A stretch of DNA of 64,000 bases, taken from Chloroflexota bacterium (GTDB taxonomy: Bacteria > Chloroflexota > Anaerolineae > Anaerolineales > Villigracilaceae). Positions 23,616 through 33,371 of this stretch are shown piece by piece (positions within the stretch are counted from its first letter, which is position 1; every line of letters begins with the position of its first letter). The notes under the pieces were generated by a model that saw only the letters and a list, made by a program, of their open reading frames with translations, searched no databases and had not been told where the DNA came from. A program made the translations under genes and the position numbers. The stretch lies in assembly GCA_016235445.1 (NCBI GenBank), contig JACRLB010000003.1, positions 124,001-188,000 on the forward strand. Direction: 5' to 3'.

Positions 23616-26546
23616 TTACCGAACCTTTTCTTCTTTTCTGCGCAGGAAGAACTTGGTGATCTCCTCTGCAACCGCGGGCATCAACGCCAGGCCGAGCACC
23701 AATCCCCATTCGCGCCCGCTGAGGAAATGCGTATTGAAAATGGGTTGCAGGAACGGCACGGCGCACACCAGCAACAGCAATGCAATGGAAACTCCCACCG
23801 CGTATTGCATGTATTTATTCGAGAAGATGCCAATCGTAAATATCGAGGCGCGTTCCGAACGAACGGTGTAGGCGCGGAACAATTCGGCAAGCGACAACGT
23901 GACGAAGGCCATCGTCTCCGCGGTTTGGACATCCACCCCGCGCCAGTCATGATTCAACACGAATGACAAAACGTTCGCGCCAGACGGGATGGCTGATCCT
24001 GCTTGTCCCGTCAACGGGGCTTCGAGGTGCCATGCCAACCCTGCCACAAATGCACCGAGCACCGCGCCCGTTTGAGCAAAGGTCTGCACAATGATGCCGA
24101 TGCCCATCGAGCGGTTGACAATGGGTTCGCTCTTGGCACGCGGTTTCTGATCCATGATATCGGGGTCGCCTTTTTCCATGGCGAGGGCGAGAGCGGGCGC
24201 GCCGTCTGTGATGAGGTTGAGCCACAGCAATTGAATGGCGGTCAGCGGCGCGGGCAAACCTGCCAGCGTGGCGAGGAAGATGATCATGATTTCCGCCACA
24301 TTGGACGAGAGCAGGAAGAACACGAATTTGCGGATGTTGCTGTAGATAACGCGCCCCTGTTCCACCGCCGAGACGATGCTGGCGTAGTTATCGTCTGTGA
24401 GAACCATGTCGGCGGTTTCCTTGGCTACGTCTGTGCCTGTGATGCCCATCGATACGCCGATGTCTGCGCGTTTGATGGCGGGCGCGTCGTTCACGCCATC
24501 GCCTGTCATTGCCACGATCTCATCGTTTGCTTGCAATGCGTCTACGATGCGCATTTTGTGTTCGGGGGAAACGCGGGCAAACACATCGGTATCTTCGATG
24601 ATGTTCTTGAGTTGGGTGTCGTCGATCTTGTCCAACTCGGCGCCTGTCATCACTCGTTTGCCGGGCCGTAGGAGACCAATCGACTCTGCGATGGCTCTGG
24701 CGGTGTTGGGGAAATCGCCTGTGATCATCACCGTGCGAATGCCCGCGTGACGAGCCTTTTCGAGCGCGGGTTTTACTTCGGCGCGCGGCGGGTCGATCAT
24801 GCCCAACAAACCGACAAAGACCAAATCCTTTTCAAGCTCATCGGCTTTGAGGCGCTCCGGGTTGTCAGGGACATCTTTTTCCACGCGATAGGCAAAGCCA
24901 AGCACGCGCAGGGCGTCTTTGGTCATGGCATCGTTGGCGGCGAGGATGCGTTCCTTCGCTTCCTTTGTCATTTCACGCGGCTGGTCGTCCATGCCCTGAT
25001 ATTGGGTGCAAAGTTCCAGCACAATATCGGGCGCGCCTTTGACGGCGATCACGTTCCAGTTTTTGTGTTTTTCATCATGGAAAGGAGATAGGTCGTGCGG
25101 CTTTGGGTCGCGCACATCGTGGATGGTGATCATGCGTTTGCGTTCCGAGTCGAAGGGCACTTCGTTCTCGCGCGGATAGGCTTCATTGATGGCGACGTGA
25201 ATCGCTCCAGCTTTGGCGGCGGCCACTAGCAGAGAGCCCTCTGTCGGGTCGCCAATGATGCGATAGGTCTTGGATGAATCATTCTCGCCAGTGGATTCAA
25301 TCATCGAATCATTGTTCAATAAACCGAGCCAGAGGGTCGAAAGGATGGCGGGATATTCATCCACATTTATTTTTTTGCCCTCCACCTGAAACTCACCGTT
25401 GGGCGCATATCCTGTGCCTGTCACGTGAATGAATTGATTGTCGGCCCATACGCGGGTGACGGTCATTTCGTTCTGGGTTAATGTGCCGGTTTTGTCGGAG
25501 CAAATTGTGGTGGCCGAGCCAAGCGTCTCCACCGAAGACAGTTTGCGGATGAGCGCGTGGCGCTGTACCATTTCCCGCATTCCGAGCGCGAGGGAGATGG
25601 TGACCACTGCGGGGAGGCCTTCGGGTACGGCGGCAATCGCCAGGCTGATGGCAATGATGAAGACTTCGGTGATTTCTGCGGCAAACTCTTTGAAGTAATC
25701 CAAAGGTGTGGAGAACAGGCCGCCGATTTCGGTGTAGTTGATGAGCGCAACAATGAACACCACCGCAACGAGGATCAGTGAGCCGATGCTCAATGACTTG
25801 CCAAGTTGGTCGAGCCTTCTTTGCAATGGAGTTTCTTCTGTTTCGACATTTTGAAGCATGGTGGCGATGAGACCCAGTTGGGTGTGCATTCCCGTGCTGG
25901 TGACTACGCCGCGCCCGCGTCCGTAGTTGACGACGGTGCCCATAAAGACGGTGTTTTTTCTGTCGCCAAGCGGCACGTTTTTCTCGAGCACGGTGACTGC
26001 GTTCTTTTGCACAGGCAGTGATTCGCCCGTGAGCGAGGCTTCTTCGACGCGCAGGTTTACAGCTTCGAGCAGGCGCAGGTCTGCGGGAATAAAATTCCCC
26101 GATTCCAAAAAGACGATATCGCCAGGCACAAGGTTGTAGGATGGCACAGAGCGGCGCACTCCATCGCGGATCACTTGCGCATCTGGCGCGGCAAGTTTTT
26201 TCAGAGCGGCCAGCGCCTGTTCGGCGCGTTGTTCTTGCACGATGCCAAGCACGGCGTTCAATACCACGATTGCCATGATGGCGGCGGCTTCCACGTAATC
26301 GCCAAGTAATGCAGAGATGACCGATGCGATGATCAAAAGGATCACCACAAAATTATTCAATTGCGCCCACAGGATGACAAGAAAGCCCGGGCGCGGCGCT
26401 TCCTTTAATTGGTTGGGGCCATAATATGCAAGGCGCTTTTCCGCTTCCGTAGTGGTCAGCCCTTCATTGTGTACTTCCAAATGGGTTAGCGCTTCATCTG
26501 CCGTAAGGGAGTGCCATTCATGTTGTTTTGTTTCTTCGTGTGCCAT
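23616..26546 (-). CDS. Cation-translocating P-type ATPase (P2A type), likely Mn2+ or Ca2+ export
   Basis: A 976-residue P-type ATPase. The N-terminal cation ATPase domain is followed by the actuator motif [10 protein letters not shown], the M4 motif [11 protein letters not shown], the phosphorylation site [19 protein letters not shown] and the hinge [17 protein letters not shown]. The C-terminal helices follow, with [26 protein letters not shown] as in SERCA/PMR1-type pumps. A yybP-ykoY riboswitch directly upstream points to Mn2+ as a physiological signal, so Mn2+ export is likely; Ca2+ transport remains possible. The start at 26546 follows TAGGAG. A protein-like 33-codon stretch follows the stop in another frame. 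Confidence 0.92.
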   Translation of the reverse strand: MAHEETKQHEWHSLTADEALTHLEVHNEGLTTTEAEKRLAYYGPNQLKEAPRPGFLVILWAQLNNFVVILLIIASVISALLGDYVEAAAIMAIVVLNAVLGIVQEQRAEQALAALKKLAAPDAQVIRDGVRRSVPSYNLVPGDIVFLESGNFIPADLRLLEAVNLRVEEASLTGESLPVQKNAVTVLEKNVPLGDRKNTVFMGTVVNYGRGRGVVTSTGMHTQLGLIATMLQNVETEETPLQRRLDQLGKSLSIGSLILVAVVFIVALINYTEIGGLFSTPLDYFKEFAAEITEVFIIAISLAIAAVPEGLPAVVTISLALGMREMVQRHALIRKLSSVETLGSATTICSDKTGTLTQNEMTVTRVWADNQFIHVTGTGYAPNGEFQVEGKKINVDEYPAILSTLWLGLLNNDSMIESTGENDSSKTYRIIGDPTEGSLLVAAAKAGAIHVAINEAYPRENEVPFDSERKRMITIHDVRDPKPHDLSPFHDEKHKNWNVIAVKGAPDIVLELCTQYQGMDDQPREMTKEAKERILAANDAMTKDALRVLGFAYRVEKDVPDNPERLKADELEKDLVFVGLLGMIDPPRAEVKPALEKARHAGIRTVMITGDFPNTARAIAESIGLLRPGKRVMTGAELDKIDDTQLKNIIEDTDVFARVSPEHKMRIVDALQANDEIVAMTGDGVNDAPAIKRADIGVSMGITGTDVAKETADMVLTDDNYASIVSAVEQGRVIYSNIRKFVFFLLSSNVAEIMIIFLATLAGLPAPLTAIQLLWLNLITDGAPALALAMEKGDPDIMDQKPRAKSEPIVNRSMGIGIIVQTFAQTGAVLGAFVAGLAWHLEAPLTGQAGSAIPSGANVLSFVLNHDWRGVDVQTAETMAFVTLSLAELFRAYTVRSERASIFTIGIFSNKYMQYAVGVSIALLLLVCAVPFLQPIFNTHFLSGREWGLVLGLALMPAVAEEITKFFLRRKEEKVR

Positions 26547-26587
26547 GCAAATCTCCTAAATGGATTTCGGGGGGCTGGTCTGTAAAT

Positions 26588-26719
26588 TAAAACGAGACCA
26601 CCACGCCTCCGTGATGGTCTCGCCTAACGTCTGTAACGTCCGCGCTGCCGATGGCCTTTCGACCAATGAGATGACGACAACGTGCCCTGCTTTGCATCGC
26701 AGGTGGCTACTCCCCAAAC
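26588..26719 (-). promoter_or_regulatory. yybP-ykoY (manganese) riboswitch
   Basis: Read on the minus strand, the leader contains GGGGAGTAGCC (26705-26715), GTCGTCATC (26670-26678) and GGCGAGACC (26616-26624), the conserved landmarks of the yybP-ykoY aptamer. The last segment also forms the 5' arm of an intrinsic terminator (26593-26622) ending in TTTT. Mn2+ binding should favour the aptamer over the terminator and switch the P-type ATPase on. Confidence 0.88.
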
Positions 26720-26725
26720 GCCCTG

Positions 26726-26754
26726 AGTTTATCCATATGCAAAAGGATTGTCAA
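26726..26754 (-). promoter_or_regulatory. Promoter of the riboswitch and P-type ATPase
   Basis: On the minus strand TTGACA (26749-26754) and TAAACT (26726-26731) are separated by exactly 17 bases. The expected transcript start is near 26719, just before the conserved aptamer segment. Confidence 0.75.
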
Positions 26755-26777
26755 GCGAATGTACTTAAGTTTGATCT

Positions 26778-28748
26778 CTACTCAATGGAATATAACTTGA
26801 AATATTCGTTTTCGGCTTCCAGTTCCAGAAAGGGTGAAATCGAGTTGAACTGTTCTGAGAAGTGTTCATCGGGCGGGGATGTGTAGAGGAGAATGTGGGT
26901 ATATCCTTTTGATTTCCAGTCATTCAGGATTGCGCCTGCATTTCCAAATAGATAATAGTCATGCGCAAGATTGTTGTTGATCGAGTCTGGTTGAACTTTG
27001 CGGGGCATGTTGTAACTGCGCGGCTCGAACATAAAATATATAAATGAATCAGGCGGCGTAGAGTCAACCAGCGCAAGGGCAGATGAGTACCGTGGCTGGA
27101 TCCGCTGGAAATAGGATTGGCGCGATTCCATTCCGAGGGCGTATTGCAGGGGTCTGCGGACGATCAGGCTCAGGGTATTGTCGAGCAGGGTTATCGCGAT
27201 GACGATGCCAACGATCGCAGTGTAGATAAAGCTCATTCGAAAGCGTGGCAGGTCGAAGTCGGAAAGAAGCGCGATGCCAAATCCAATGGGAATGGCGAGG
27301 GGGATGAGTCCAGGCCAGAGCAGGCGGGATTGCCAAAGATTTATCGTCTGAATGACTCCGAAAGTCCAGGTCAAATAATTTAGCAGGGCGAATGTGCCGA
27401 ATATGAAAAAGGCTTTGCGCGTGAGGCTGGGCGCGGAGCGGATTTTCCAGAGCGCCAAAATGGTGAGAGGGAGGAACAGGAGAAAGAACGCGCCGATGCG
27501 CCCGTCAAAATAATTTTGGTCGCGGTGGCCGAGTATGATGTTGAGAGGCAGAAGGATAAGTTCGATGGGATTCCAGCCGATGCCTGTACCGTTGCCTGCG
27601 TACCACTCTGCTTGAAACGAGTCCCAGTGGCGCCCGCCGAATGCAAATGGATAAAAGGGATTGCCCATGATGACCCAGTTGCGGATGTACCAGGGGGAGG
27701 CCGTCAGAATGGCAGTCAACGAAAAGGATGTTATGGATGCGATGCGCGTGTAAAAATTTTTCTTCCATAATACGATAAGGGTAACGCAGAAAACTGGCAG
27801 AATAAAACTCGTGTATTTGATTCCCATTGCCATGCCTGCAAACAGGCCGCTGACAATCATCCATTGATTTGCGTCATTCAATTTCCAGATTGCGTAAAGG
27901 GAGGCAAGGCTAAAAAAGACAAGCGCAAGGTCTGTGTATGCCCAGGAGGAAATCCAGGGCAGGGAGGGCATGGAGATCAAAACGGCCAGCGACCACCATG
28001 CAGTTTTGCTCCCTGCTACTGTGTGCGCCCATTCCCAAACCAGCCCGATTACAAGCAGTGAAAACGACCAGTGAATCAATTGCGCTGTGCGTTCACTGCC
28101 GAGGCCGAGCGCCCAGATAAAATTGCCTTCCATCAGGCCTGGAAACCAGAATTGTGGGATGTTATATGGAAGGATTTGTTTATCGGCCAGCAGTCTTTCA
28201 GGCAGGGTAAGATGATAGAACAATCCGTCAAATCCTTCGGCAGGCGGCAGGAGGGCAAAGAAGAATCCAACTGCAAGAGTTGTTGCCATGGCAGGCGGGA
28301 GCCACGCGGGAATTTCGCTTTTCCCTTCTTGAAATGAAATTACAAACGAGCGCAGGCTGTTCCATAATTCTGTGTGAAGTTTTGAAATAAAAACCCAAAT
28401 CAAAATTGTAAAAAGAATGGCAAGCAGAATCAACGGCTCTGCCAGCCCCACGGCTCCCAGCCCATAACCAAGCAAACCAAATACGCCCAGGCCAAGACCC
28501 GTCCCGAGGATCAATTGTTCATACGCATGGAGCGACAGCCGCATCTGCTTGAATAAAAAAATACCTGCCCCGGCAGAGTTGACGAGTAGGATGGCGGTCA
28601 ATGCAATCGTCCATAACGTTGCCAGAATTCCATGGGTTACTTGAAAAAATAACGGGCGCTGTGTGATGTAAAATGCAGAGAGAACGATCGCGCTCCAGAT
28701 CAAAAATGCCGCCGCGTACATGATTTTTTTGAAGGTCTCATTGTTCAT
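26778..28748 (-). CDS. GT-C type membrane glycosyltransferase-like protein (family 39-like)
   Basis: A 656-residue protein with about a dozen membrane helices and a soluble C-terminal end. The first large loop has PPAEGFDGLFYHLTLPERLL, in the position of the acidic catalytic loop of GT-C enzymes, followed by FPGLMEGNFIWALGL. Such enzymes move sugars from polyprenyl-phosphate donors to outer-face acceptors; donor and acceptor are unknown here. The ATG at 28748 is chosen because a TATAAT box (28756-28761) lies seven bases upstream. Upstream in-frame starts would cross that promoter. The gene stands alone and is divergent from the next. Confidence 0.78.
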   Translation of the reverse strand: MNNETFKKIMYAAAFLIWSAIVLSAFYITQRPLFFQVTHGILATLWTIALTAILLVNSAGAGIFLFKQMRLSLHAYEQLILGTGLGLGVFGLLGYGLGAVGLAEPLILLAILFTILIWVFISKLHTELWNSLRSFVISFQEGKSEIPAWLPPAMATTLAVGFFFALLPPAEGFDGLFYHLTLPERLLADKQILPYNIPQFWFPGLMEGNFIWALGLGSERTAQLIHWSFSLLVIGLVWEWAHTVAGSKTAWWSLAVLISMPSLPWISSWAYTDLALVFFSLASLYAIWKLNDANQWMIVSGLFAGMAMGIKYTSFILPVFCVTLIVLWKKNFYTRIASITSFSLTAILTASPWYIRNWVIMGNPFYPFAFGGRHWDSFQAEWYAGNGTGIGWNPIELILLPLNIILGHRDQNYFDGRIGAFFLLFLPLTILALWKIRSAPSLTRKAFFIFGTFALLNYLTWTFGVIQTINLWQSRLLWPGLIPLAIPIGFGIALLSDFDLPRFRMSFIYTAIVGIVIAITLLDNTLSLIVRRPLQYALGMESRQSYFQRIQPRYSSALALVDSTPPDSFIYFMFEPRSYNMPRKVQPDSINNNLAHDYYLFGNAGAILNDWKSKGYTHILLYTSPPDEHFSEQFNSISPFLELEAENEYFKLYSIE

Positions 28749-28850
28749 GATTTGGATTATAAAAGAAATGAATTGAAATCTGTTAAACCCAGGGGTAATT
28801 TTCAAGCAATCGCCAGACAAAATTGTTTGGATGCGATTACAATTCACGCC

Positions 28851-29456
28851 ATGTCCAAACTCAAATCACCGATCACAAATTTCTTAATCACGGTCATCGC
28901 AATCATATTGTTGACTCTCATCAGCCCCGAGGAAAGATCGCTGGGCGCCAACGTGCGGATCGTCTACCTGCACGGAGCCTGGGTGCTGACTGCGGAAATC
29001 GCACTCATCTTCGCGGCTCTTGCTGGACTTTTGGGCCTGATTCTGCAAAGGGACATTTTCCACACCTGGTCTGCCGCGCTGGGCCGCACGGGCATCGTCT
29101 TCTGGATAACCTACCTGCCGCTTTCGTTATTTGCCATGCAAACCAACTGGAACGGACTCTTCCTCGCCGAGCCGCGCTTCCGCCTCGCCATGATGTTTGC
29201 CGTCACAGGCGTCCTGCTCCAAATCGGCTTGTGGATATTCAACATCTCGTGGCTCACTTCACTGGGGAATATTATCTACATCGTTGTTCTGCGTGTCATC
29301 TTTTCAACCGCCCAAAATATCATGCACCCACCTCCATCGCCGATCTTCAACTCAGGGAATTACGTCATCATCGGATTCTTCGTCGGCTTGAATCTGCTGG
29401 CGTTGCTGGCGGCCTATTTTCTTGCGCGCTTTTTCATGGCCCGTCAAACAGGGTAA
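28851..29456 (+). CDS. Six-helix membrane protein, weakly CcmC-like
   Basis: A 201-residue protein with about six membrane helices. The first loop reads ANVRIVYLHGAWV and resembles the RIxYxHxPxAW region of cytochrome c biogenesis proteins CcmC/CcsA, but the tryptophan-rich heme-binding motif of that family is not seen. The product is therefore left unnamed. A TACAAT-like box just before the ATG suggests a leaderless transcript from the divergent promoter region. The MFS gene follows after 85 bases, which hold a GGGCGACCC/GGGTCGCCC inverted repeat. Confidence 0.68.
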   Translation: MSKLKSPITNFLITVIAIILLTLISPEERSLGANVRIVYLHGAWVLTAEIALIFAALAGLLGLILQRDIFHTWSAALGRTGIVFWITYLPLSLFAMQTNWNGLFLAEPRFRLAMMFAVTGVLLQIGLWIFNISWLTSLGNIIYIVVLRVIFSTAQNIMHPPPSPIFNSGNYVIIGFFVGLNLLALLAAYFLARFFMARQTG

Positions 29457-29541
29457 GGGCGACCCTTCACGATCATCAAATTACACTGCATCCGCCGGGC
29501 GGGTCGCCCCTGCGATCATCATCAAACCACTGAAAGTCACC

Positions 29542-30690
29542 TTGCGAATTAGATTCCAACTCATTATCTTCATGTTCCTTCGCACCATCCTGAATACCGC
29601 CCACAGGATGGTGTATCCATTTTTATCCGTCTTCGCCCGCGGCCTCGGCGTGGATATTTCCACCATGTCCCTGCTGATGACGGCACGCTCCCTGCTTGGC
29701 ACAACCAGCCCACTCTTCGCGCCCATCGCCGACCGCCGCGGACGAAGATTCGGAATGCTGGTCGGCATTTCTGTTTTCACACTCGGCGTTGGCCTGGTTG
29801 CAGTTTACCCATCCATCTGGACACTGGCCGCCGCCCTTTTACTTGGCATGGTCGGTAAATACATGTTCGACCCCGCCATGCAAGCCTACTTCGGAGACCG
29901 CATCCCTTATCACCAACGCGGCACAGCGTTGGCCGTCACTGAAATGGCATGGTCCATGGCGTTCATTGCGGGCGTCCCTGCTGTTGGTTTCTTGATCAAC
30001 GGCTTTGGCTGGTCTGCGCCGTTTCCGATCTTCGCCGCGCTTGGTCTGCTCATCTTCTTCATCATCTGGCGCATCATCCCGCGCGAAGACCCGCACCACG
30101 AACCCACATCCAATTCACGTGATGGCTACCGCGCCGTGTTCACCTCCATCCCAGCCCTGGCGGGAATTTCAATCGCATTGTGGGCCAGCGCGGCAAATGA
30201 AATGATCAATATTATTTTTGGCGTCTGGCTGGAGGATTCATTCGGATTGAAGATCATTGCGCTCGCAGGCGCATCGGCAGTGATCGGCATCTCCGAATTA
30301 AGCGGGGAAGGATTGGTGGCGCTCACCACTGACAGACTCGGCAAGCCGCTCGCTCTTACCATTGGGCTGGTCGGCAATGCCCTGGCTTCGATCCTACTCC
30401 CGATCATTGGTCAAACGCAAACAGGCGCGCTGGTTGGCCTGTTCCTGTTTTACATCACCTTTGAATACGTGATGGTCAGTCACATCCCGTTGATGACCGA
30501 ACTCGTCCCCTCGGCACGGGCGACGGTGTTATCCCTCAATGTGACAGGCCACGCTTTAGGACGCGCGCTCGGCGCATTCCTTGCGGCATTCATTTACCAG
30601 CAATTCGGATTCTTGTTCGTAGCGCTGACGGCGGTGTTATTCAATGCCGCCGGGCTTCTGGCTTTGCGAAGAATGCAAAAGGAAAAGTGA
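29542..30690 (+). CDS. MFS transporter
   Basis: A major facilitator with twelve predicted helices. The family motif between helices 2 and 3 is PIADRRGRRFGMLVG. Later blocks include MFDPAMQAYFGDRIPYHQRG, as in drug or metabolite exporters. The substrate cannot be told. The start is uncertain: TTG at 29542 gives 382 residues and a short cytoplasmic N-terminus, while ATG at 29572 removes ten residues. Frame further upstream runs through a repeat and does not look coding. The stop overlaps the next start (TGATG). Confidence 0.85.
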   Translation: MRIRFQLIIFMFLRTILNTAHRMVYPFLSVFARGLGVDISTMSLLMTARSLLGTTSPLFAPIADRRGRRFGMLVGISVFTLGVGLVAVYPSIWTLAAALLLGMVGKYMFDPAMQAYFGDRIPYHQRGTALAVTEMAWSMAFIAGVPAVGFLINGFGWSAPFPIFAALGLLIFFIIWRIIPREDPHHEPTSNSRDGYRAVFTSIPALAGISIALWASAANEMINIIFGVWLEDSFGLKIIALAGASAVIGISELSGEGLVALTTDRLGKPLALTIGLVGNALASILLPIIGQTQTGALVGLFLFYITFEYVMVSHIPLMTELVPSARATVLSLNVTGHALGRALGAFLAAFIYQQFGFLFVALTAVLFNAAGLLALRRMQKEK

Positions 30691-31205
30691 TGCAAATTCT
30701 TTTCGGCATCCTTGCAATATTTATCATTGTGATTGCCTTGTTTTGGATTTTGGTTCCCGCATTTTATGGCCTGCCGCCCATTTCCTCGCGCAACGAACGC
30801 ATTCGCCGCGCGCTGGAGCTGGCAAATCCGCAGGTTGGGGAAAGGCTCTACGATCTCGGCTCCGGCCACGGACGGGTTCTGGTGATGGCGGCGAAAGAGT
30901 TTGGATTAAATGCCGTGGGAATCGAAGCCGGGCCGGTGCAGTGCGCTGTCAGTTGGGTGAATGCTTTTCGTAACGGGGTCAGGTCACAGGTCCGCATTGA
31001 GGCGGGGGATTTTTACAAGTCGAATTTAATAGATGCGGATATCGTCTTCGCGTATCTCACATCCGATCATGCAAATCGTCTTCAGGAAAAATTAAGCAGG
31101 GAGTTGAAACCCGGCGCGCGGGTGCTGACAGTTTCTTTTGATCTGCCAGGGTGGGATGCAGTTTTTTTTGACCGGGAGCAGTTGATCTATCTGTATAAAA
31201 AATAA
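30690..31205 (+). CDS. Membrane-anchored class I SAM-dependent methyltransferase
   Basis: A 171-residue protein with an N-terminal membrane helix (ILFGILAIFIIVIALFWILV) and a small methyltransferase domain. Motif I is LYDLGSGHGRVLVMA, and an acidic loop GIEAG binds the ribose. The order with the membrane helix resembles small lysine methyltransferases of the FAM173/ATPSCKMT type; the true target is unknown. The ATG overlaps the MFS stop by one base, so the two are coupled. A clear intrinsic terminator overlaps the stop codon. Confidence 0.82.
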   Translation: MQILFGILAIFIIVIALFWILVPAFYGLPPISSRNERIRRALELANPQVGERLYDLGSGHGRVLVMAAKEFGLNAVGIEAGPVQCAVSWVNAFRNGVRSQVRIEAGDFYKSNLIDADIVFAYLTSDHANRLQEKLSRELKPGARVLTVSFDLPGWDAVFFDREQLIYLYKK

Positions 31206-31236
31206 AAAGCCCTGTCAAGCGACAGGGCTTTTTATT
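31205..31236 (+). terminator. Intrinsic terminator
   Basis: AAAAGCCCTGTC and GACAGGGCTTTT form a 12-base stem with loop AAGC, followed by TATTTT. It ends the MFS-methyltransferase transcript and may also end the convergent pilin gene. Confidence 0.88.
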
Positions 31237-31256
31237 TTAGTAGTGATTGGCGAAAA

Positions 31257-31412
31257 TTAGACGCCGGAGAGGCTGGAGTTGATTTCGCTGAAGACGTTGC
31301 CGATGATTGGGCCGAGAACCATCAAAGCCGCAATAACAACGATGGCAACCAAAACAAGAATCAGCGCGTATTCAACAAGACCCTGGCCTTTTTCCTTGGG
31401 TGAAAATAACAT
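31257..31412 (-). CDS. Flp family type IVb pilin, copy 1
   Basis: A 51-residue prepilin. The N-terminal leader MLFSPKEKGQGLVEYA has the processing glycine and the conserved Glu five residues later. One long hydrophobic helix follows (LILVLVAIVVIAALMVLGPI) and a short polar end. Flp pilins form tight-adherence pili after cleavage by a TadV-type peptidase; no tad genes are in the window. The second copy, 350 bases upstream, differs only at the last two residues. AAGGAG lies at good distance before the ATG. Confidence 0.88.
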   Translation of the reverse strand: MLFSPKEKGQGLVEYALILVLVAIVVIAALMVLGPIIGNVFSEINSSLSGV

Positions 31413-31553
31413 GGGAAATTTCTCCTTTCTCTTTGAATTTCACTGGAAGGCCTCCAGTGATTGACCTTATTTTACAACGACTGTGAAAAAGCGCAAGTCC
31501 GTAAATGGCGTTTTCCCTAACAGTTATGTTAGCCTTACAGGAACGAAAGTGTT

Positions 31554-31596
31554 AAAAAATATCGCGAACATAAAAATGTTCGCGATATTTTTTTTT
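31554..31596. terminator. Intrinsic terminator between the pilin genes
   Basis: AATATCGCGAACAT and ATGTTCGCGATATT form a 14-base stem with A and T runs on both outer sides. It lies nine bases after the stop of pilin copy 2 and should end that transcript on the minus strand. Confidence 0.85.
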
Positions 31597-31604
31597 AGAC
31601 CAGC

Positions 31605-31760
31605 TTAGAAGCTGGAAAGGCTGGAGTTGATTTCGCTGAAGACGTTGCCGATGATTGGGCCGAGAACCATCAAAGCCGCAATAACAACGATAGCAACCAA
31701 AACAAGAATCAGCGCGTATTCAACAAGACCCTGGCCTTTTTCCTTGGGTGAAAATAACAT
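31605..31760 (-). CDS. Flp family type IVb pilin, copy 2
   Basis: A 51-residue prepilin identical to copy 1 except for the last two residues (SF for GV). The start at 31760 is set by analogy with copy 1 and by AAGGAG upstream; an ATG ten codons earlier lies inside the conserved leader and is unlikely. The DNA of both genes and about 30 bases of leader are almost the same. Recent duplication or gene conversion is therefore likely. The separate terminator allows independent dosing of the two genes. Confidence 0.88.
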   Translation of the reverse strand: MLFSPKEKGQGLVEYALILVLVAIVVIAALMVLGPIIGNVFSEINSSLSSF

Positions 31761-32083
31761 GGGAAATTTCTCCTTTCTTTTGGATTTCACAGGAAGGCCT
31801 CCTATGATTACCTATATTGTACATTAAATGAAGGAAATGACAAAAGAATCGAGTACTCTTGTTTTGCAATAATGTTAGTTTTTCCTAATTTTTGGAGCAC
31901 GGCGGCAATTATATGGGGGTGAAAACGCAAAAGTTGGCGTTTTCACCCAACCGTAGCGCGAGATATTATCTCGCGCTACGGTAGCCAGCATTTATTCCGA
32001 CCCATTACCAAATAAAAATACCCTCATGGGCTATTTCTGTGGTTAAATAACCCTGCTGGACGATTATGAAAAATTGGTGAAAT
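31761..32083. repeat. Gene-free region with two strong palindromes
   Basis: GGGTGAAAACGC and GCGTTTTCACCC (about 31917-31948) form one hairpin. ACCGTAGCGCGAGAT and ATCTCGCGCTACGGT (31950-31982) form another directly after it. The second resembles the GTACCGCAAGAT repeat family at 36719, 44215 and 53249. The region also holds the leaders of pilin copy 2 and hutI; no gene is seen. Confidence 0.65.
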
Positions 32084-33358
32084 ATGCTCATACATTCTGC
32101 TTCCCAACTCCTTACCCTTGCAGGCGGACCCCAGCGCGGAAAAGCGCTTGGCATGCTTGGCATAATTGAAAATGGCGCTGTTGTAATTCGGGATGAAAAG
32201 ATCCTTGCAGTGGGAACGACGGCTGAATTAAAAAACGCCTATCCCGATGAGCCAACCCTGGATGCAAGCCATTGTGTGATGATGCCGGGTTTCGTGGATC
32301 CGCACACTCACCTCATTTGGGCGGGCGACCGCGCCAATGAATTCGAGATGAAGATGGGCGGCATGGCATACCTCGATATCCTCGCGGCGGGCGGCGGGAT
32401 TATTTCCACCGTCAAAGCCACGCGCACGGCCAGCATGGAAACGCTCATCGCGCAGACCCGTCCGCGCCTTCTGCGGATGTTCGCGCATGGCACAACCACC
32501 GCAGAGGCAAAGACAGGCTACGGTTTGCAAACTTCCACAGAGTTGCGCCTGCTCAAAGCCTTGCTTGCATTGGATGATGAAAGTCCGCTCGACCTTGTCA
32601 TCACGTTTCTCGGCGCACACGCCATTGCGCCCGAATTCACGGATAACCCGCAAGGCTACACCGACGAAGTGACCAACACCATGCTGCCCATGTTGAAAGA
32701 ATGGTGGGAGACTCACGCTCCGCGGCTGTCCCTGCCTTTTGTGGATGTGTTCTGCGAAACCAAAGCCTTCACCCTCGAACAGTCGCGTCAAATCTTAACC
32801 CGGGCTGGGTCGCTGGGATTCCCACTCAAAATCCACGCTGATGAATTTGACAACCTCGGCGGCGCGGCTCTCGCGGCAGAATTGGGAGCCGCCTCAGCAG
32901 ATCATCTGGTGGTCACTTCGGATGCAGATATTGCCGCCCTCGGAAAATCGGATACGGTTGCCGTGTCCCTGCCCTGCACGCCGTTCGGGCTGGCCGAACA
33001 TCATTACACGCCCGCCCGGAAATTGCTCGAAGCAAACGCCATGCTGGCCCTCGCCACAGACTGTAACCCCGGCACCACCTGGAACGAGTCGATGCAGTTT
33101 GTGATTGCGCTGGCCTGCCGCACCATGGGGTTGACCCCGGCCCAGGCCATAGCGGCGTCTACCATCAATTCAGCGCACGCAATTCGCAGGTCCGAAATGA
33201 TCGGTTCTTTGGAAGTCGGCAAACAGGCGGATATGCTCATCCTGTCTGTCTCGGATTATCGCCAGGTTGGATATCGCTATGGAACGAATCTGGTGAAACA
33301 GGTTATCAAACGCGGACAGGTCTATTCGGTGGATGTGGGGTATTATAGAACGGCTTAA
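32084..33358 (+). CDS. hutI: Imidazolonepropionase
   Basis: A 424-residue amidohydrolase that opens imidazolone-5-propionate to N-formimino-glutamate, the third step of histidine breakdown. The metal motif VDPHTHLIWAGDRANEFEM is complete. Further ligands lie in ITFLGAHAI, LKIHADEF and LATDCNPGT. The length is normal. hutH, hutU and formimino-glutamate genes are absent from the window. Downstream arginase would fit a theme of nitrogen recovery, but a diguanylate cyclase gene stands between. Confidence 0.94.
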   Translation: MLIHSASQLLTLAGGPQRGKALGMLGIIENGAVVIRDEKILAVGTTAELKNAYPDEPTLDASHCVMMPGFVDPHTHLIWAGDRANEFEMKMGGMAYLDILAAGGGIISTVKATRTASMETLIAQTRPRLLRMFAHGTTTAEAKTGYGLQTSTELRLLKALLALDDESPLDLVITFLGAHAIAPEFTDNPQGYTDEVTNTMLPMLKEWWETHAPRLSLPFVDVFCETKAFTLEQSRQILTRAGSLGFPLKIHADEFDNLGGAALAAELGAASADHLVVTSDADIAALGKSDTVAVSLPCTPFGLAEHHYTPARKLLEANAMLALATDCNPGTTWNESMQFVIALACRTMGLTPAQAIAASTINSAHAIRRSEMIGSLEVGKQADMLILSVSDYRQVGYRYGTNLVKQVIKRGQVYSVDVGYYRTA

Positions 33359-33371
33359 CCTGCCAGGATAA

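Noticed and set aside
28851-29456. Naming this membrane protein as the heme exporter CcmC
   Set aside because: Only the first loop resembles CcmC; the tryptophan-rich heme motif is absent and no other cytochrome c maturation genes are near.
29422-29541. N-terminal extension of the MFS transporter
   Set aside because: The frame passes through the end of the previous gene and a GGGCGACCC repeat; the residues do not look like protein and the first helix is complete without them.
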